DNA of 64,000 nucleotides from Thunnus maccoyii (taxonomy: Eukaryota; Chordata; Actinopteri; Scombriformes; Scombridae), in assembly GCF_910596095.1 (NCBI RefSeq), contig NC_056548.1, positions 7,155,151 through 7,219,150 of the forward strand. The letters are read 5' to 3'. Both the position numbers and the translations under genes were made by a program. Under the pieces are notes generated by a model. The model saw only the letters and a list, made by a program, of their open reading frames with translations. It was not told the DNA's origin and did no database searches. This document shows positions 47,676 to 59,194 of this stretch, in pieces; the stretch's first letter is position 1, and every line of letters begins with the position of its first letter.

Positions 47676-49746
47676 CAAAAACAACATTAACAAAGCATCA
47701 ACAAAATGGTTAAGGAAAATGAAGATTGAGAGAAACACAGTGCCTGAAAATGGTACAAATAGGGCCAAGAACAATACTAACTAAGGTTTTATACATTAGC
47801 TGATGTTAAAACTGATCAATACACGTAAAATACACATTTGCGTAAATTCTGAAAAATTTTAATCTAGCACTGCAGGTGAAGATGAACCACCGAAAAAAGA
47901 AACACAAATCTTTTTAGCCAACAGACAAAAATACTTGCAGCAAAATGGATCATAGTAAAACAGGATTAAATCATAATCATTAACAGCTTTAACAACTGTT
48001 TTCACTTTGTGGCACTGCAGCCACATAAACATTTAAAAATCAGTATTTATTCAGTTTCATTCAGTTCAGTCTCTGTAATATGGCGACAGAGTGGATTGTC
48101 TTCTGTCGAGAACTTTACCTTCACAGCTCCTGCCGTCCTCATACACATAATATCCAGGTGGACAGATACAGGAGAAAGAGCCGGGAGTGTTTACACATCT
48201 GTGCTGACACAGAAACTCAGAGAAGCTGCACTCATCCAAGTCTACAGGAAATTATAAAAAATAAGATTAATGTTCACCATCAAACAAAAGACGTCAGCAG
48301 CGTGACCTTTCAAGAAGAGAATTTTGGGTTCAAACCAAACCAGGTCTTTCTGTGCGGAGTTAACGGGTTCGTCTGTTGCCCGTGTAGGAGAACTGGTGAC
48401 TTTAAACAGACTAAAGTGTGAATGTGTTATATGTTAGCCCTGTGATAGATAGAAAATAGATGAATGGATAGACAATATTAATGTAATAATGTATTACATA
48501 ATTAAAGAAAACTATAACTGTACATATTTTGACACGTTTTTCACCTTTAAAGAGACGTTATGTCATGTTTTATGTTACATTTGTGGTTATATTTTGTTGT
48601 GATATGAATGCATCAGTTTGAATAATTGTATTTGTTATCTGACAGGTGCGTGCAAGCGAGACTGTATGCATATAACTGTAGGCACACAGACTTGCAAAGA
48701 GGCCGGAGCACTTTTGACAGTTACGCAGCGCTGACTTTATTCCTTAAGCTGACAGCGGCAGCAGTGTGCCTTCTTCAGAGGTTGAAGCTCTGTTGCCGAA
48801 ACATCAGCTTAAGGAATAAAGTCGGCGCTGCGTAACCGGCCTCTTTGCAAGTTTCTGTGCTTGTTCACTGCTTACAGGTGAAAGCTCTGTGCCATGTTGG
48901 TCGGGGTGGGCTGCAGTTTCTGTTGAACTTGTTTTTGCTTGTAATTTATTGTAATTTGGTTTCTTTGATTTTATGTGTTACATTCATTACCTCAGTAAAA
49001 AGTTGTTCTCCATGCATCTTCCAACAATATTAAGCTGAATCAGGTTCCACTCAGATCATAGAAACTTCTTCTGTCCTCCTCATACACATAATACCACATA
49101 ATACATTCATTTCTTAGTTAAATTTAATTTGTTTGCTCTGACTTCCTGAATTCTCAGCTATATCTATTTCAAAACACATTGCAAATAAACACCTCAGTTG
49201 TTAAATCTCAGAAATCTGTCTGTGGCTGCTCAGGTCTTTTTCATGTTATGTCTTGGTCACCCCTAGAAGGAGCGTAACATTATGACAAGTTATTATAAGT
49301 TGCGACAGGTCTAAGTGGCTAAAATATGAATTTGAGCAGAATATGTCTGTTTTACTCTATGAGACGTCACACTTTAACATGTGATATGTGGAAATGTCTC
49401 TAAAAACAGACTGCATTTCACATCTCAAAGTGCTGAAACACCTCTGTCTCACTCTTTAAATCTTTACATGTTACAGATTAGACAAAACGCAGTCAGCTCT
49501 GCTTACCAATGCAATTAGCACCGTCAGACGCCAACTCAAATCCCTCGTCACAGTTGCACATAAAGGAGCCGTAGGTGTTGAGGCAGCCGTGTCTGCACGG
49601 CTCATCTTCACACTCGTCCACGTCTGGAGGAAAAACAATGGACAGGAGTTATATATATATATATATATATATACAACACTGGTACACAGCATGAGATTAA
49701 GTTGTCAGTGTAAAAGCAAAGAGAGTGAATAAACAACTTGCTTGTC

Positions 49747-49780
<34 letters not shown>

Positions 49781-49866
49781 TGTTTGTGAGTGATTATGAC
49801 TGTATATTGACTTATTTACACTTGTATCTGTGTCTATATGTTTCTTTGCACATGTCATTTATTCTG

Positions 49867-49906
<40 letters not shown>

Positions 49907-51504
49907 TGTGTGTGTGTGTGTACCTTGACAGGTCCTGCTGTCTGGGTTGAGGATGAACCCGGGGTTGCAGGAGCAGGAGTAAGAGCCAGGCACGTTGGCA
50001 CACAGCTGTTGGCAGTAACCATAGCGACATTCATCAATATCTGGTCAAAAGAGAGAAACAAACTGGTTATGAACCATAACATTGATATACTGAAGGTCTG
50101 CTTTCAATTATGCTAATCAAAACTCGACTGTGCTTTCAAAATTTTCACTCTCATTTCATTATCTTGACAATTCATCGATGTGGTAAGAAATCTGCTGAGC
50201 TGCTTTACTGCACTAAACAGGAAGAGGGCGCAGTTCTTCTAGAGAGGCGTTAATGCTTCACAATAGCACATAATGGAAAAATCACTCACAACAACAACAT
50301 GTTTATTACCCTCTTTGATTAGTGAAAGGAAACACATGCTCACAGCCTCATTTGCTTGCAGTAATTACATCAGATTTTAATGGACCACATTGGCATTTTC
50401 ACGCCATTAATTACAAATCATTAGCAGTTTACTTCAGTGTTGACTGTTTTTAAATTTATTTTCTAACGTTGAGGCTGCCGCAGGTTTCTCAGTGAATGTT
50501 TGAGCCATTTTCCTGTTTGTTAAAGTTATATTACAGTTACCTGGTACATTAAGATAATGAAGGAAAACTTCTACATCATTTGAAAATCAGCTGATGGATG
50601 ACGACTTTCTTTTTAATTCAAGAAACTAATCTTCACATTGTCAGTTTTTTGGTTGGTTTTAGTTGCCTACACTTGACTTTTGGATGTTGGAGCTTCATCA
50701 GATGAACCACCATGGTATCTTTTTTTAAAAAGTCTGTGTTAGTGACTGCTATATTTTAACTGACAAGAAATAACAGCTGAAAAAATGTTCAAATATCACA
50801 TCTCTGCAATGTAATCTTCACAACCTTCCTCCCAAACTGAAAGAAGTGCCTTGGGAGACATGAAAACTGTACTGGAAACATGCCTGCCTGCAGATGTTCA
50901 TTGGCTACAACATACAGACTCTCAAAATTTATTTGACAGTGATGATGACAGCTCACTCACCCTGACATTGTCCGCCAATGAGCCAGTATCCTTCAGTGCA
51001 GGAGCAGGTGTAGCCACCTGATGTATTGATGCAGACTTGAGTGGGGTTACAGTGATGAGAGTTTGTCTCACATTCATCGATGTCTGAAACAGAGAAGAGG
51101 ACATGATATTGTCTTTTCTCTGCTGATTCCTGAGTGAAGAATTTAATTAACAGGGAGGTCAGAGGTCAAAGTTAGCAACAGAACAGCACTGCTGACATTA
51201 AAACTGAGACCCTCTGGTGACAGGATGCTTTCTGACTAATAACTAATTATAAAACCTGATCATTTAAAAAAAAAAAATACTGTTTACAGAGTGGCACAAA
51301 TACAGACAATAAAACAATAAAACATGTAAAATTGCAATATGTCAGTTATGTCATTCCTCGGTTCTTGATACAAGGTAAAGAAAAAGAGAATAGAAGCCAT
51401 AATAATGAAAACAATAGTGGTAAAATGTAAATAAAATACAGCATAACATAAAGGGAAAGCAACACAGCCTAAATTGCTGAAAAAATGTTATATATATATG
51501 TATG

Positions 51505-51536
<32 letters not shown>

Positions 51537-54500
51537 TGTATGTATGTATGTATGTATGTATATACATGCCTATTATGTTAAAGTTTGGCAGTTAGTACAT
51601 AAAAACTACAAAAAAGCTGCACAGTCTACTCATAGTAACTCTACAGCTGCACCTGACTATTGTTTAAAGGCAGACGTGAAAAACTGTGAACCTATTCTTT
51701 AAAAAAAAAACAACAACAACAAGCGACTATTGAAAACTCTGTTTCTCCAACACTCAGGTTTTCACCACCCTGCCTGTGTTTTAAAAACTCTTAACATAAC
51801 AGTCAACATTTCAATACAGTATCAACTTACAATTGTTTTTGCACAGAATTATAGATTGCTCAGATTACAATCTAAATTCCACCGACGCCCCTGGAGCAGC
51901 TCACACATTACATCTTAATAGCCACATTTCCTTATGAGGATATGACAAATCAAAAATTCCAACCTCTGTTTATGGTTCTCAGACTATGAAGTCACCAATC
52001 TGTAGAAAAACCAGTGGGGGAAGAGGGTGGGAGCCTGCCTTTCTGTTTGGACAGGCAGCTGTGATAAGCGATAACGTCTGTCAGTGGGACTGCTGCCCTT
52101 TGTGCCAATTTGGACCACTGGCCGTCCACAGGGGTGGAGGAGGCCCGGAGTGCTCGGATGCCCGCCAAGAGCTACACAACTCCGGCACCTGCTTGCAGTT
52201 ATCAGTCAAAACCTCTCTGAATGACCGTCATCTGCACCCCATGTGTAGCCTTACTGCAGAGCTCCAACGTACACACAAAAAAATTGCAGGAGTGTTTCAG
52301 ATCAGCTCCTTATATAGACTGTTTCATGAGCTGCTCACAAGTTTTAGGGTTGCCGCTGACAATCCTGATCAGCTTCAGAGAAGACATGACAGATGGGATT
52401 TGTTTGAAATGCCTGAATGCAGGTCACAAGCAGAAAAACAGAGAAAACTTTCACAGTTAAAGCATTTTGACAACAAATTTGTACACAGACTGACTTAAAA
52501 TAATCCTCAGTAGCATTAAATGTCACAAAACAAGGCCCTGTTGGTTACATAGAAGATTAATATGTCAGTTGTGCTCATCATCTACTCTCAAACCACAGAG
52601 AAAATACACTGAGCACTGAAAGTTATCATTAGTAATAGTGTACAGTATCAGTCAAAAGTGCGTCCAAACTTTTGACTGGTACTGTAGATGTGAAAAATGC
52701 CACAAACATCTTTGTTTTCAGATCAACATTTGTGCATTTCTGAGTTGATCTGATGGTTTTTAAAAGCCCACAAGGTTGGAAAATGTTCTCAAGCCACATA
52801 GGAACATGTAATCCTTCAACTCAAGTAAAATTATGAAAATCCCCAAAACTTGAGTTACGAGCGGAAATGAGAATTACAGTCACAAATGAAAAACACAAGA
52901 CAGTATCTGACGTATCTTTTGATTTGTGAGACACGGGCTGCTGGTTCTTGACAGTGTGTAAAACTGTGCTTGAGCAATGCATCCCTAGTTTAAAGGGTCA
53001 ATTCAATCAAATTACAAAAGCATATTTGCTTATTCGCCACTACTGGTGTCTGTTCATGCAGGTAGTTTTTGGCTTCATGTGCCCAGTGTGTGTTGAAAGC
53101 ACACACCTAGAATTTGTGCTTTCAACCTAAAACTATGGGGGTGAATTAAAATTTTGTTTGTGTTCGTCAGATACTTGAACAAGAGTAAGGGTTTGCAGCC
53201 ATGCTTAACAGCGGTGCTTTGGGCTAAATGCTAATGTCAGCATGCGAATATGCTCACAGTTACAATGACAATATGCTGATGTTTAGCGGGCATAATGTTT
53301 ACCTCGTTTAGCGTGTTAGCATGCTCCGCTAGTGTGGCTAACAGTTTTCATTGGGACCATTTCTGCATGAGAATGTAGTTTCAGTAAAAAACTGTTCACT
53401 GTGAGATCTGTGGATTATCTCTGGAGAGAAATGGAGTTTTTTTATGTCATTCTTCAACACAGTTACAACCAAAATTCCATTCACCTCCACCGTATTGGAG
53501 TAGCAGCAAAAATCTCAAAATCGCAGCAGATAAAGCCAAAACTACACTTTATGGTTAATTTATGCTCTTTTAGTCTGGGTCTGTTTTTCATGATTTGGCC
53601 TTAATATTGCAACCTAGAATTATATTTTAAGGATTTTTGGGAGCGTTTTCCCTTTATTGGACAGTTGATAGTTCAAATGGAACGAAAACAAGAGGATAAA
53701 GAGTGGTACAACATGCAACAAAGACCCCCCGGCGGGAGTTGAACCAGGGGAGTTGCAGTTAAATGGTATGTATCTTAGTCATTCAGCCACCAGGACACCA
53801 TTACATCATTATTTTAGACAAATTTGGGAGAGACCCTTTCTTGTTTGAACATGTTAATGTCCTTGTGCACAAAGCCAGGTCCATTAAGAAATGTTTTTTC
53901 CAGTTTGACGTGGAAGAACTGCTCAACCTGCACAGAGCCTTAACCTAAACCCCATCCAACACCTTTGGGACTGGAGCATAACTGCGAGCCAGACCTTATC
54001 ACTCAACATCAGTGGCCGACCTCACTGATGCTTTTGTGGCTGAATAGGAGCAAATCCCTGCAGCCTGGTTCTAAAATCATATGGAAAGCCTTCACAGAAG
54101 AGAGGAGATTAATGTTTTTGGAAAGCGTTATGCTCGGATGTCCACAGACTTTTTATAATATATCTGCATAGATAGGTAAAATTTGGGTGCACTGCTGAAA
54201 CGATGGATTTTAAAAATCAGCTAAATGACAGACAGTTCTGTGACACATCATAAAAATACTTCTTGTACTGTCTGACTTTGTAAAAACAAGCCCACAAATA
54301 CATAAAGGCAAACCTGAGGTCTGATCTGTTCTATTGTTCCCCCATACTGGTACCATTAGTGACACTGATGGAACATTGGCCATTAACTTAAAGACAAAGC
54401 CATGTTTGTTACAGACTCAGACAGGAAGTCACAGTCTGTGTAGTTTCTGCCCTACGGCCGCATCAATCAACAACCCATTACATCACTACACACACCAGCC

Positions 54501-56973
54501 TTCAGGGGTGTAAGGACACGTTACAATTGGCCCCCACAGAGGCATGTCTGTTCTGCAGGCTCGGCTCTGGCACAGATTTGGCAACAAATGACCTCATCTT
54601 TGGCACTGTCATGGTGCAGTTTACCCAAACAAGGTTGTGGGCTGATTCCCTGACAGGCTTTCTCCCCTACAAAGAGAAACAGTCCGTATTTGTGCATGAG
54701 CTAAAACTCTCTTTAGAGGGAGAATACTATACTGTATGTGTACATTTTCCACTCATTAGAAGGTCACGGCTGATTTATCCAAAATGACAGAAAAACTCCC
54801 CAAATGGACTTTAAGTAGGCCATTTTCATCAGCTTGTCCCGGCTGGACACACTGGGGTAATTACGTTAAGATGTATTTAGGACAGCTGGGGATACATTTG
54901 GAGTTTATCTGACAGCTGGGATCTCTTCCGATGGTGAAATTCAACAGAATCAATCAAAAAGCTGAAATTTCCTCACTGTGAGGAGTTGAAGGCCTCTCTG
55001 CTCTGGCTGGGTGACGGCACACAGGCCGTTGTGCCGAGCATCAAACATCTGCCCTTGTGATATGATGGATTAATGCATTCTCCTGGAGTTCAACCATAAT
55101 TCTTTAATGATTTACACTGAATCTCTGGCCTCCCTCTCCTTCCCCTCGTGTCACCTCGTTCAGCTAGTTTCACTCTGAAAGCTGATAAACAGCAGGAGGT
55201 GGCAGATGTCGGGAACATACACATCTTTTAACCGCAGTCACTTCAGAAATTGAGCAAAAGGGGCTAAAAAAAATGCAAACAGCTGCAGCAGAAGATAGAC
55301 AACATCCACCCACTGCATCTCTTGCAAGCAATTGGATAGTAATAAGTTCTTAAAAGGTAATGTGCAGAGAGCCGCTTAGAAATTGGATCTCATAACTTTA
55401 AATGTTGGAAAAGAGATTCAAGGAGAGCAAATTTGACCTTCTAAAATAAGTCCCCTGACCTACGGGATCACGATCCTGCAGAGTTAAAGGATTGTAAGGT
55501 AAATCTTAAGGCATTAAGAGATGAGAAACATTGTTGGAAAGCAGAAAAAATGTCTTTACACAAAATGTGTTTTTTTTCTGTCTTTCTTATAATAACAAAT
55601 TTAGATTATTTTTGCATCTTTGGCCACTAAAAAGTTGTCAAATATAACAAACTTCTCAGTGTGTGGAAATGAAGAAAAATGATCCTTTCTTTGAACTGGC
55701 TGCCAGTCTGTGACATTTGCAACTTGTGAGAAACGGCTGTAATAAGATATAGCTTAATTTTAAGGGGTCACAAGCCAAAAAAAAATAAAGGTTGGGAACT
55801 GCGGCTCAAAACCAACTCGTCTACCACTGTGGGTGCATAAATAGCAAACTGACTACATTAGTGATGAATGGGAGTACATGCTGAACCCACTGTGAGTAAC
55901 CAAACAAGGCTTTTGTGCAGCTAGTATAAACAAACAACTGAAAACAATGAGCAGGACTTTTGGAAAAACTTTGGATGAATAACACCAGCAGACTTGGCTC
56001 AAGTGGCATTTCCTGCACATTTTTAAATCTGGCTTGAGGAAGAGGAAAAAGACTGATGTTTTATCTTGAGCTCTTCTCACACAATTAAGCCAGACACTTT
56101 GAGTCTTCTGAGGACATCCTGCAGATGTTGACTTACCATTACAGGTGCCATCCTCTGCTAGAGTATATCCCAGGGTGCAGGGTGCAGTGCTCCTCACTCT
56201 GGGGTAGCTGGGCTCCACAGATCTCGGAGCGAATGTGTCTGAAAATCCAACAGATGTGTCCGGGTAAGCTGGCTCGGGCAGGGCTGGGGTGTCTGGTCTG
56301 TACGGCTGGTTGTACAAGTTCCTCGGGATGCACAGGTAGCCGCCGTTCTGGTTGACACAGCGCATGTCTCCTCTGCAAGCATCTGCCAGAGTACGGCATT
56401 CATCCACATCTGGAATACAGAGCAGTGCACTGATAAGGACATTCTTGCAACATCTGTGGTTATGAGATCCATTTAGTTTTCAAAAGCATGATAGTTTAGG
56501 AACTTAGCCTTCTTCACACTTCACTTACCTGAGATAAGATCATGCCCAAAATGTAAATGTGCAAGACTGTACAAGTCACTTACCTATACACTGTCTTGCC
56601 CTGCGGTCATATGCAAAACCTTCTGTGCAGGTCTGAGGAGAGATGATGAAGAGGTTTCAGTGTGGTGCCAAAAGTGCAAGGATCTGATGTTGCTGAAATT
56701 TCTGACAAACTGTTAAGTCTCATGCAACTAAAATTTGTTACATTCCTCCAAACATGCCTTTCTGACAATTTAATCACCGTTTTATTGTGTTAGTAAGGCC
56801 ATTAAATGCATCAAAAATGAGAAGGCACAACAACATCTGCAGACTTTGACCGTGACCTTGATCTTAATGAATGAAATCCCTGGAAACATGACTTCAAGAT
56901 AAGGAAGTTGCTGAGTTACCTGTCCGTGTCCAGGCTGGATACAAAGCAGAATAAATACCAGAGCTGCCAACAT
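45442..56973 (-). CDS. fbln5: Fibulin-5, secreted elastic-fibre protein
   Basis: Ten coding exons in phase: 56920-56973, 56584-56632, 56137-56409, 50961-51083, 49924-50040, 49507-49623, 48119-48241, 47463-47589, 47095-47290 and 45442-45603 (TGA). The product is 446 aa; human FBLN5 is 448. Order: signal peptide (1-18, hydrophobic [11 protein letters not shown]), an atypical first EGF module with a proline-rich insert and an RGD at residues 47-49 ([15 protein letters not shown]), five further calcium-binding EGF modules each starting D-[IVL]-[DN]-E-C on its own phase 1 exon, then the fibulin C-terminal module (about 328-446). RGD permits integrin binding. The family organises tropoelastin, LOXL1 and LTBPs on microfibrils. 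The gene is followed closely by tc2n and preceded by trip11, all on one strand as in human 14q32. Intron 3 is large (51084-56136). Identity is very secure. Confidence 0.98.
46135..46266. mobile_element. Family F repeat fragment, fbln5 intron 9
   Basis: AACCGATTATCAAAACTGAT and CTAATTGACTCATGCAGCTC match one half of the family. Confidence 0.4.
47629..47675. repeat. (CAT)n microsatellite near fbln5 exon 8 acceptor
   Basis: About fifteen CAT units. On the transcript strand it is (ATG)n, ending about 38 bases before the 3' splice site of the exon at 47463-47589, within the usual branch-point zone. Confidence 0.9.
48298..48420 (+). mobile_element. SINE-like fragment, fbln5 intron 6
   Basis: GGGTTCAAACCAAACCAGGT and TTTCTGTGCGGAGTT match the phrase pair of 26715-26800, diverged. 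Confidence 0.4.
48685..48857. mobile_element. Fold-back element, fbln5 intron 6
   Basis: Two arms are near-perfect inverses. Segments 48720-48752 and 48804-48836 pair over 33 bases with one mismatch; 48691-48706 and 48836-48851 pair over 16. The left arm has 13 extra bases. The loop carries GTTGCCGAAACAT, a motif I know from widespread animal repeats. Confidence 0.7.
49650..49673. repeat. (AT)12 microsatellite upstream of fbln5 exon 6 acceptor
   Basis: Alternating AT begins about 26 bases upstream of the 3' splice site of the exon at 49507-49623. Confidence 0.9.
49746..49786. repeat. (GT)n microsatellite, fbln5 intron 5
   Basis: An interrupted GT run of about 40 bases in the same short intron as the longer run at 49869. 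Confidence 0.9.
49869..49921. repeat. (GT)n / (CA)n microsatellite adjoining fbln5 exon 5 donor
   Basis: On the transcript strand the intron starts GTACACACAC and continues as CA repeat with one CGCG break for about 50 bases. The repeat therefore begins within the 5' splice site itself. Confidence 0.9.
51489..51566. repeat. (TATG)n microsatellite, fbln5 intron 3
   Basis: About 17 TATG units with a TATA-rich start, 78 bases. Confidence 0.9.
51649..51702 (+). mobile_element. Family A right-end fragment, fbln5 intron 3
   Basis: Only the right arm is present: CACCTGACTATTGTTT through GTGAACCTATTCTTTAA. Confidence 0.5.
52641..52686. mobile_element. Tc1-type element reduced to its two terminal repeats
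   Basis: TACAGTATCAGTCAAAAGT and ACTTTTGACTGGTACTGTA are near-perfect inverses only eight bases apart. The motif matches the ends of a well-known Tc1/mariner-type miniature family (CAGTCAAAAGT). Confidence 0.6.
53195..53345. mobile_element. Family G fragment, fbln5 intron 3
   Basis: GCGTGTTAGCATGCTCCGCT and GCTAATGTCAGCATGCGAAT match the left part of the element at 37600. Confidence 0.4.
53640..53790. mobile_element. Interspersed repeat fragment, fbln5 intron 3
   Basis: TTTATTGGACAGTTGATAG, then CATGCAACAAAG and GGCGGGAGTTGAACCAGGGG, follow the order of a common teleost repeat. The last motif looks tRNA-like, but there is no tRNA gene. Confidence 0.4.
53820..54165 (+). mobile_element. Tc1/mariner-like fragment, fbln5 intron 3
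   Basis: It contains CCATCCAACACCTTTGGGAC, TGCGAGCCAGACCTTATCA and GGAAAGCCTTCACAGAAGAG, a DNA pattern I associate with Tc1-like repeats of fish. It has no open transposase frame. Confidence 0.5.
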
Positions 56974-57158
56974 CCTGCAAAGAGGGAATTTCAGGTTCTT
57001 AAACGATTCTCAGAAACAACGTCGTTGGAAAAACCAGGAACTCGGTGCAGGCATCCCGTTACATATTCATTCAAACACACAACTAAAGCAAAAACAACTC
57101 AGCTAAAATCGGTTACGCAAAGGTAAAACCGCATTAAGAAAGACGTGTAGCTACTGAC

Positions 57159-57360
57159 CTTGCAGAAGAGGAAAACTTGAAGCCACGTATTTCAAAAAGC
57201 ATGATTTATGTTTTTCTATTGAACTCTCTAAAAAGGAAAGACTTAGACGACCCGTAAATCCCCTCACCACTACCCAGCAGGGCTCTCACCACCCCCCAAC
57301 TATGCGCCTTTACGCGAAAGCCGACACCAGGTTTTCATTAACCGCTGTCTGGTCGAGCTG
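57159..57360 (-). other. fbln5: fbln5 non-coding first exon (5' UTR)
   Basis: A GTCAGT donor at 57153-57158 ends a probable leader exon that joins the acceptor just before the start codon (CTTTGCAG, then G-ATG). The upstream limit is a guess. Further upstream, 57650-57700 has GGGGTGGGGTG (minus strand), a KLF/Sp1-like motif. Confidence 0.5.
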
Positions 57361-57819
57361 AAGCTCCGGTACATTGACCAAGTGTTGCAGGAATGCCTTT
57401 TCAAAATGGACTGTTCTGTTTCTGCCCCACTCTGTCAACTCTACAGATTATTTAGCAATGCAAATTGACGGGCCCCCTCCGAGCACTTTCACAACAGCTG
57501 GATTCAATCAGGGGAGAGCCAGCCCCCTCCAGTCAGGGCGCACAGGGAGACAGCGGCCCCACAGCGGCGCAGTCACTCCAACAACCGGCTACTCCTGTGC
57601 TGTTGGGGAGCGAAACGGCATAAAGAATACACACAGTGGGTGTCTGTTTCCCAAAAGATATAAACAGTCCCCTCACCCCACCCCACGGCTGCTTCTCCTA
57701 CAGCTGAATGACACTGCACATCTGGAGCAACCAACGTAAGGTATCCACGCTGTAGTAGCCACATCTGGTCTGCAAGAATACGTTAGAGGAAAAAAAAAAC
57801 TGACAAAATGCACACCAAT
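57361..57819 (-). promoter_or_regulatory. fbln5 promoter region
   Basis: This is the gap between the trip11 polyadenylation site and the fbln5 leader exon. It is more GC-rich than its surroundings around 57470-57600 and has a KLF/Sp1-like GGGGTGGGGTG (minus strand) near 57680. A 121-codon plus-strand ORF here shows no protein features. The call rests on position. Confidence 0.45.
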
Positions 57820-59194
57820 AAGGGGTCAGCAGTATCTTTATTTGATTTGAAATCCCAATTAAATCACTGGTAATAACCTCAATTAAAGATCATCCAAGTT
57901 CAAGATAATCCAACACCTTTTTGACACCTCTGAGTCTCAGATTTTACATCTACAAAAATTCTTTTACAGTCAGGATTTACAGTTTATACATTTCATCATC
58001 AATACACCTGGAGGAACCCTGTAACATTCTTTCTGCAGCGGCTGATTGATGTCTATACAAAAATGTAGAGCAGCTCGCTGGCCAGCTCTGGTCAGGTAAA
58101 ACTTTCTCAATGTGCAGTTTTTTACATTTTGTAAATATATACGTATATTTATATTACTCATTTACAATCCTGATTATACAACTATCTAATTAGCAAAAAT
58201 GCAGGCACTTCACTTTCAGAACTTACTAGTGCCTATAAATAGGAAAAATCCCGCCCATTTACATATATATAACTATATAATAGTACTTAAACATAAGAGC
58301 AGTCTCGAGCTTCTGATCAACCACAGTCAGCAGTTACAGCCATAATTACAACGCTTGTTGCAAATCACAGTCTGACCGTCTGGAAAAGACAAGTTTTTGC
58401 AAAATGTCTTTATGGTTTTAACAGATGTACTGAACCACATAAATCTCTACGCAGGCCACTGCTGCCACAGAGTTTTTAGGCAAGTCTTGGATCAGAAACA
58501 GTTCGCTGCATTGTCGAAAAGAGAAAAAAAAAATAATCAAGACACAGGACAATAAAAGGTGATCAATGCAGGTTAAAGGATAAAGACCGGAGGACATGAG
58601 GGGTTTCCTCTTGTAAACAGAGGTGACGATTACACTCAATTCACATGTATCGTACTGCACACAGCGAGTCTACAAGGTCACTTGTGTTCAGAACTGGTGT
58701 GATGGGCAAAAACGAAAAATGTAAGAAATTATTCATAATCAAAAAGACAGTTTCTGTGAAAATATGCTGCATTGCTTACACTCTGAAGGACTCACACGGT
58801 AAAAATATCCTTTAATTCTGCATCCTGCTTCTTTTTTTTTATTATTAATGTGGACTTTTCACTGATGATTTCTATCTTGTGGATCAACACCTATTAAAAT
58901 AAAGCTTTACGTGAAAACACTTTCACTCATGTGTAAAGGTAAAGTCTGTTGCATAGAACAGTATTTGCAAGTAAAACTGACTCAAAAAATAAATTTTAGT
59001 TTCACTCCCTTCCCATGAAAAGGGAGTTTATGTTCTTATGAATTCTCTGGTTGTTTATCTCTGCCAGATTAAAAAAAAAAAAAAAAAAAAAAAAGCAGCA
59101 ATACGTATCAGAAGTGCTCAAATATCTCAGTCTCTATGTAGTGTCAAACTCCTGTTGGATGAATTAAGACAATTGGCACTCTTTATGGGACCAA
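57820..59194 (-). other. trip11: trip11 3' UTR with polyadenylation signal
   Basis: About 1.37 kb follows the trip11 stop before AATAAA (minus strand, 57837-57842). The stretch is AT-rich with an A24 run (59071-59094, plus strand) and has no supported ORF. The end lies only about 0.5 kb upstream of the fbln5 leader exon, so the two tandem genes are closely spaced. Confidence 0.6.

Larger units (their letters stand above)
51084..56136 (-). other. fbln5 intron 3 (about 5 kb)
   Basis: The largest fbln5 intron separates the atypical first EGF module from the regular ones. It contains the TATG microsatellite, element fragments (51649, 52641, 53195, 53640, 53820) and about 2 kb of unique sequence (54.2-56.1 kb). 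A 170-codon ORF at 51986-52498 has no domain I recognise. Confidence 0.6.

Noticed and set aside
51986-52498. 170-codon plus-strand ORF in fbln5 intron 3
   Set aside because: No recognisable domain, no splice context, antisense to the host gene; likely chance.
53720-53760. tRNA gene suggested by GGAGTTGAACC
   Set aside because: Only a B-box-like phrase inside a repeat; no cloverleaf or A box in place.
57374-57739. 121-codon plus-strand ORF upstream of fbln5
   Set aside because: Lies in a GC-richer promoter region, no domain or splice support.
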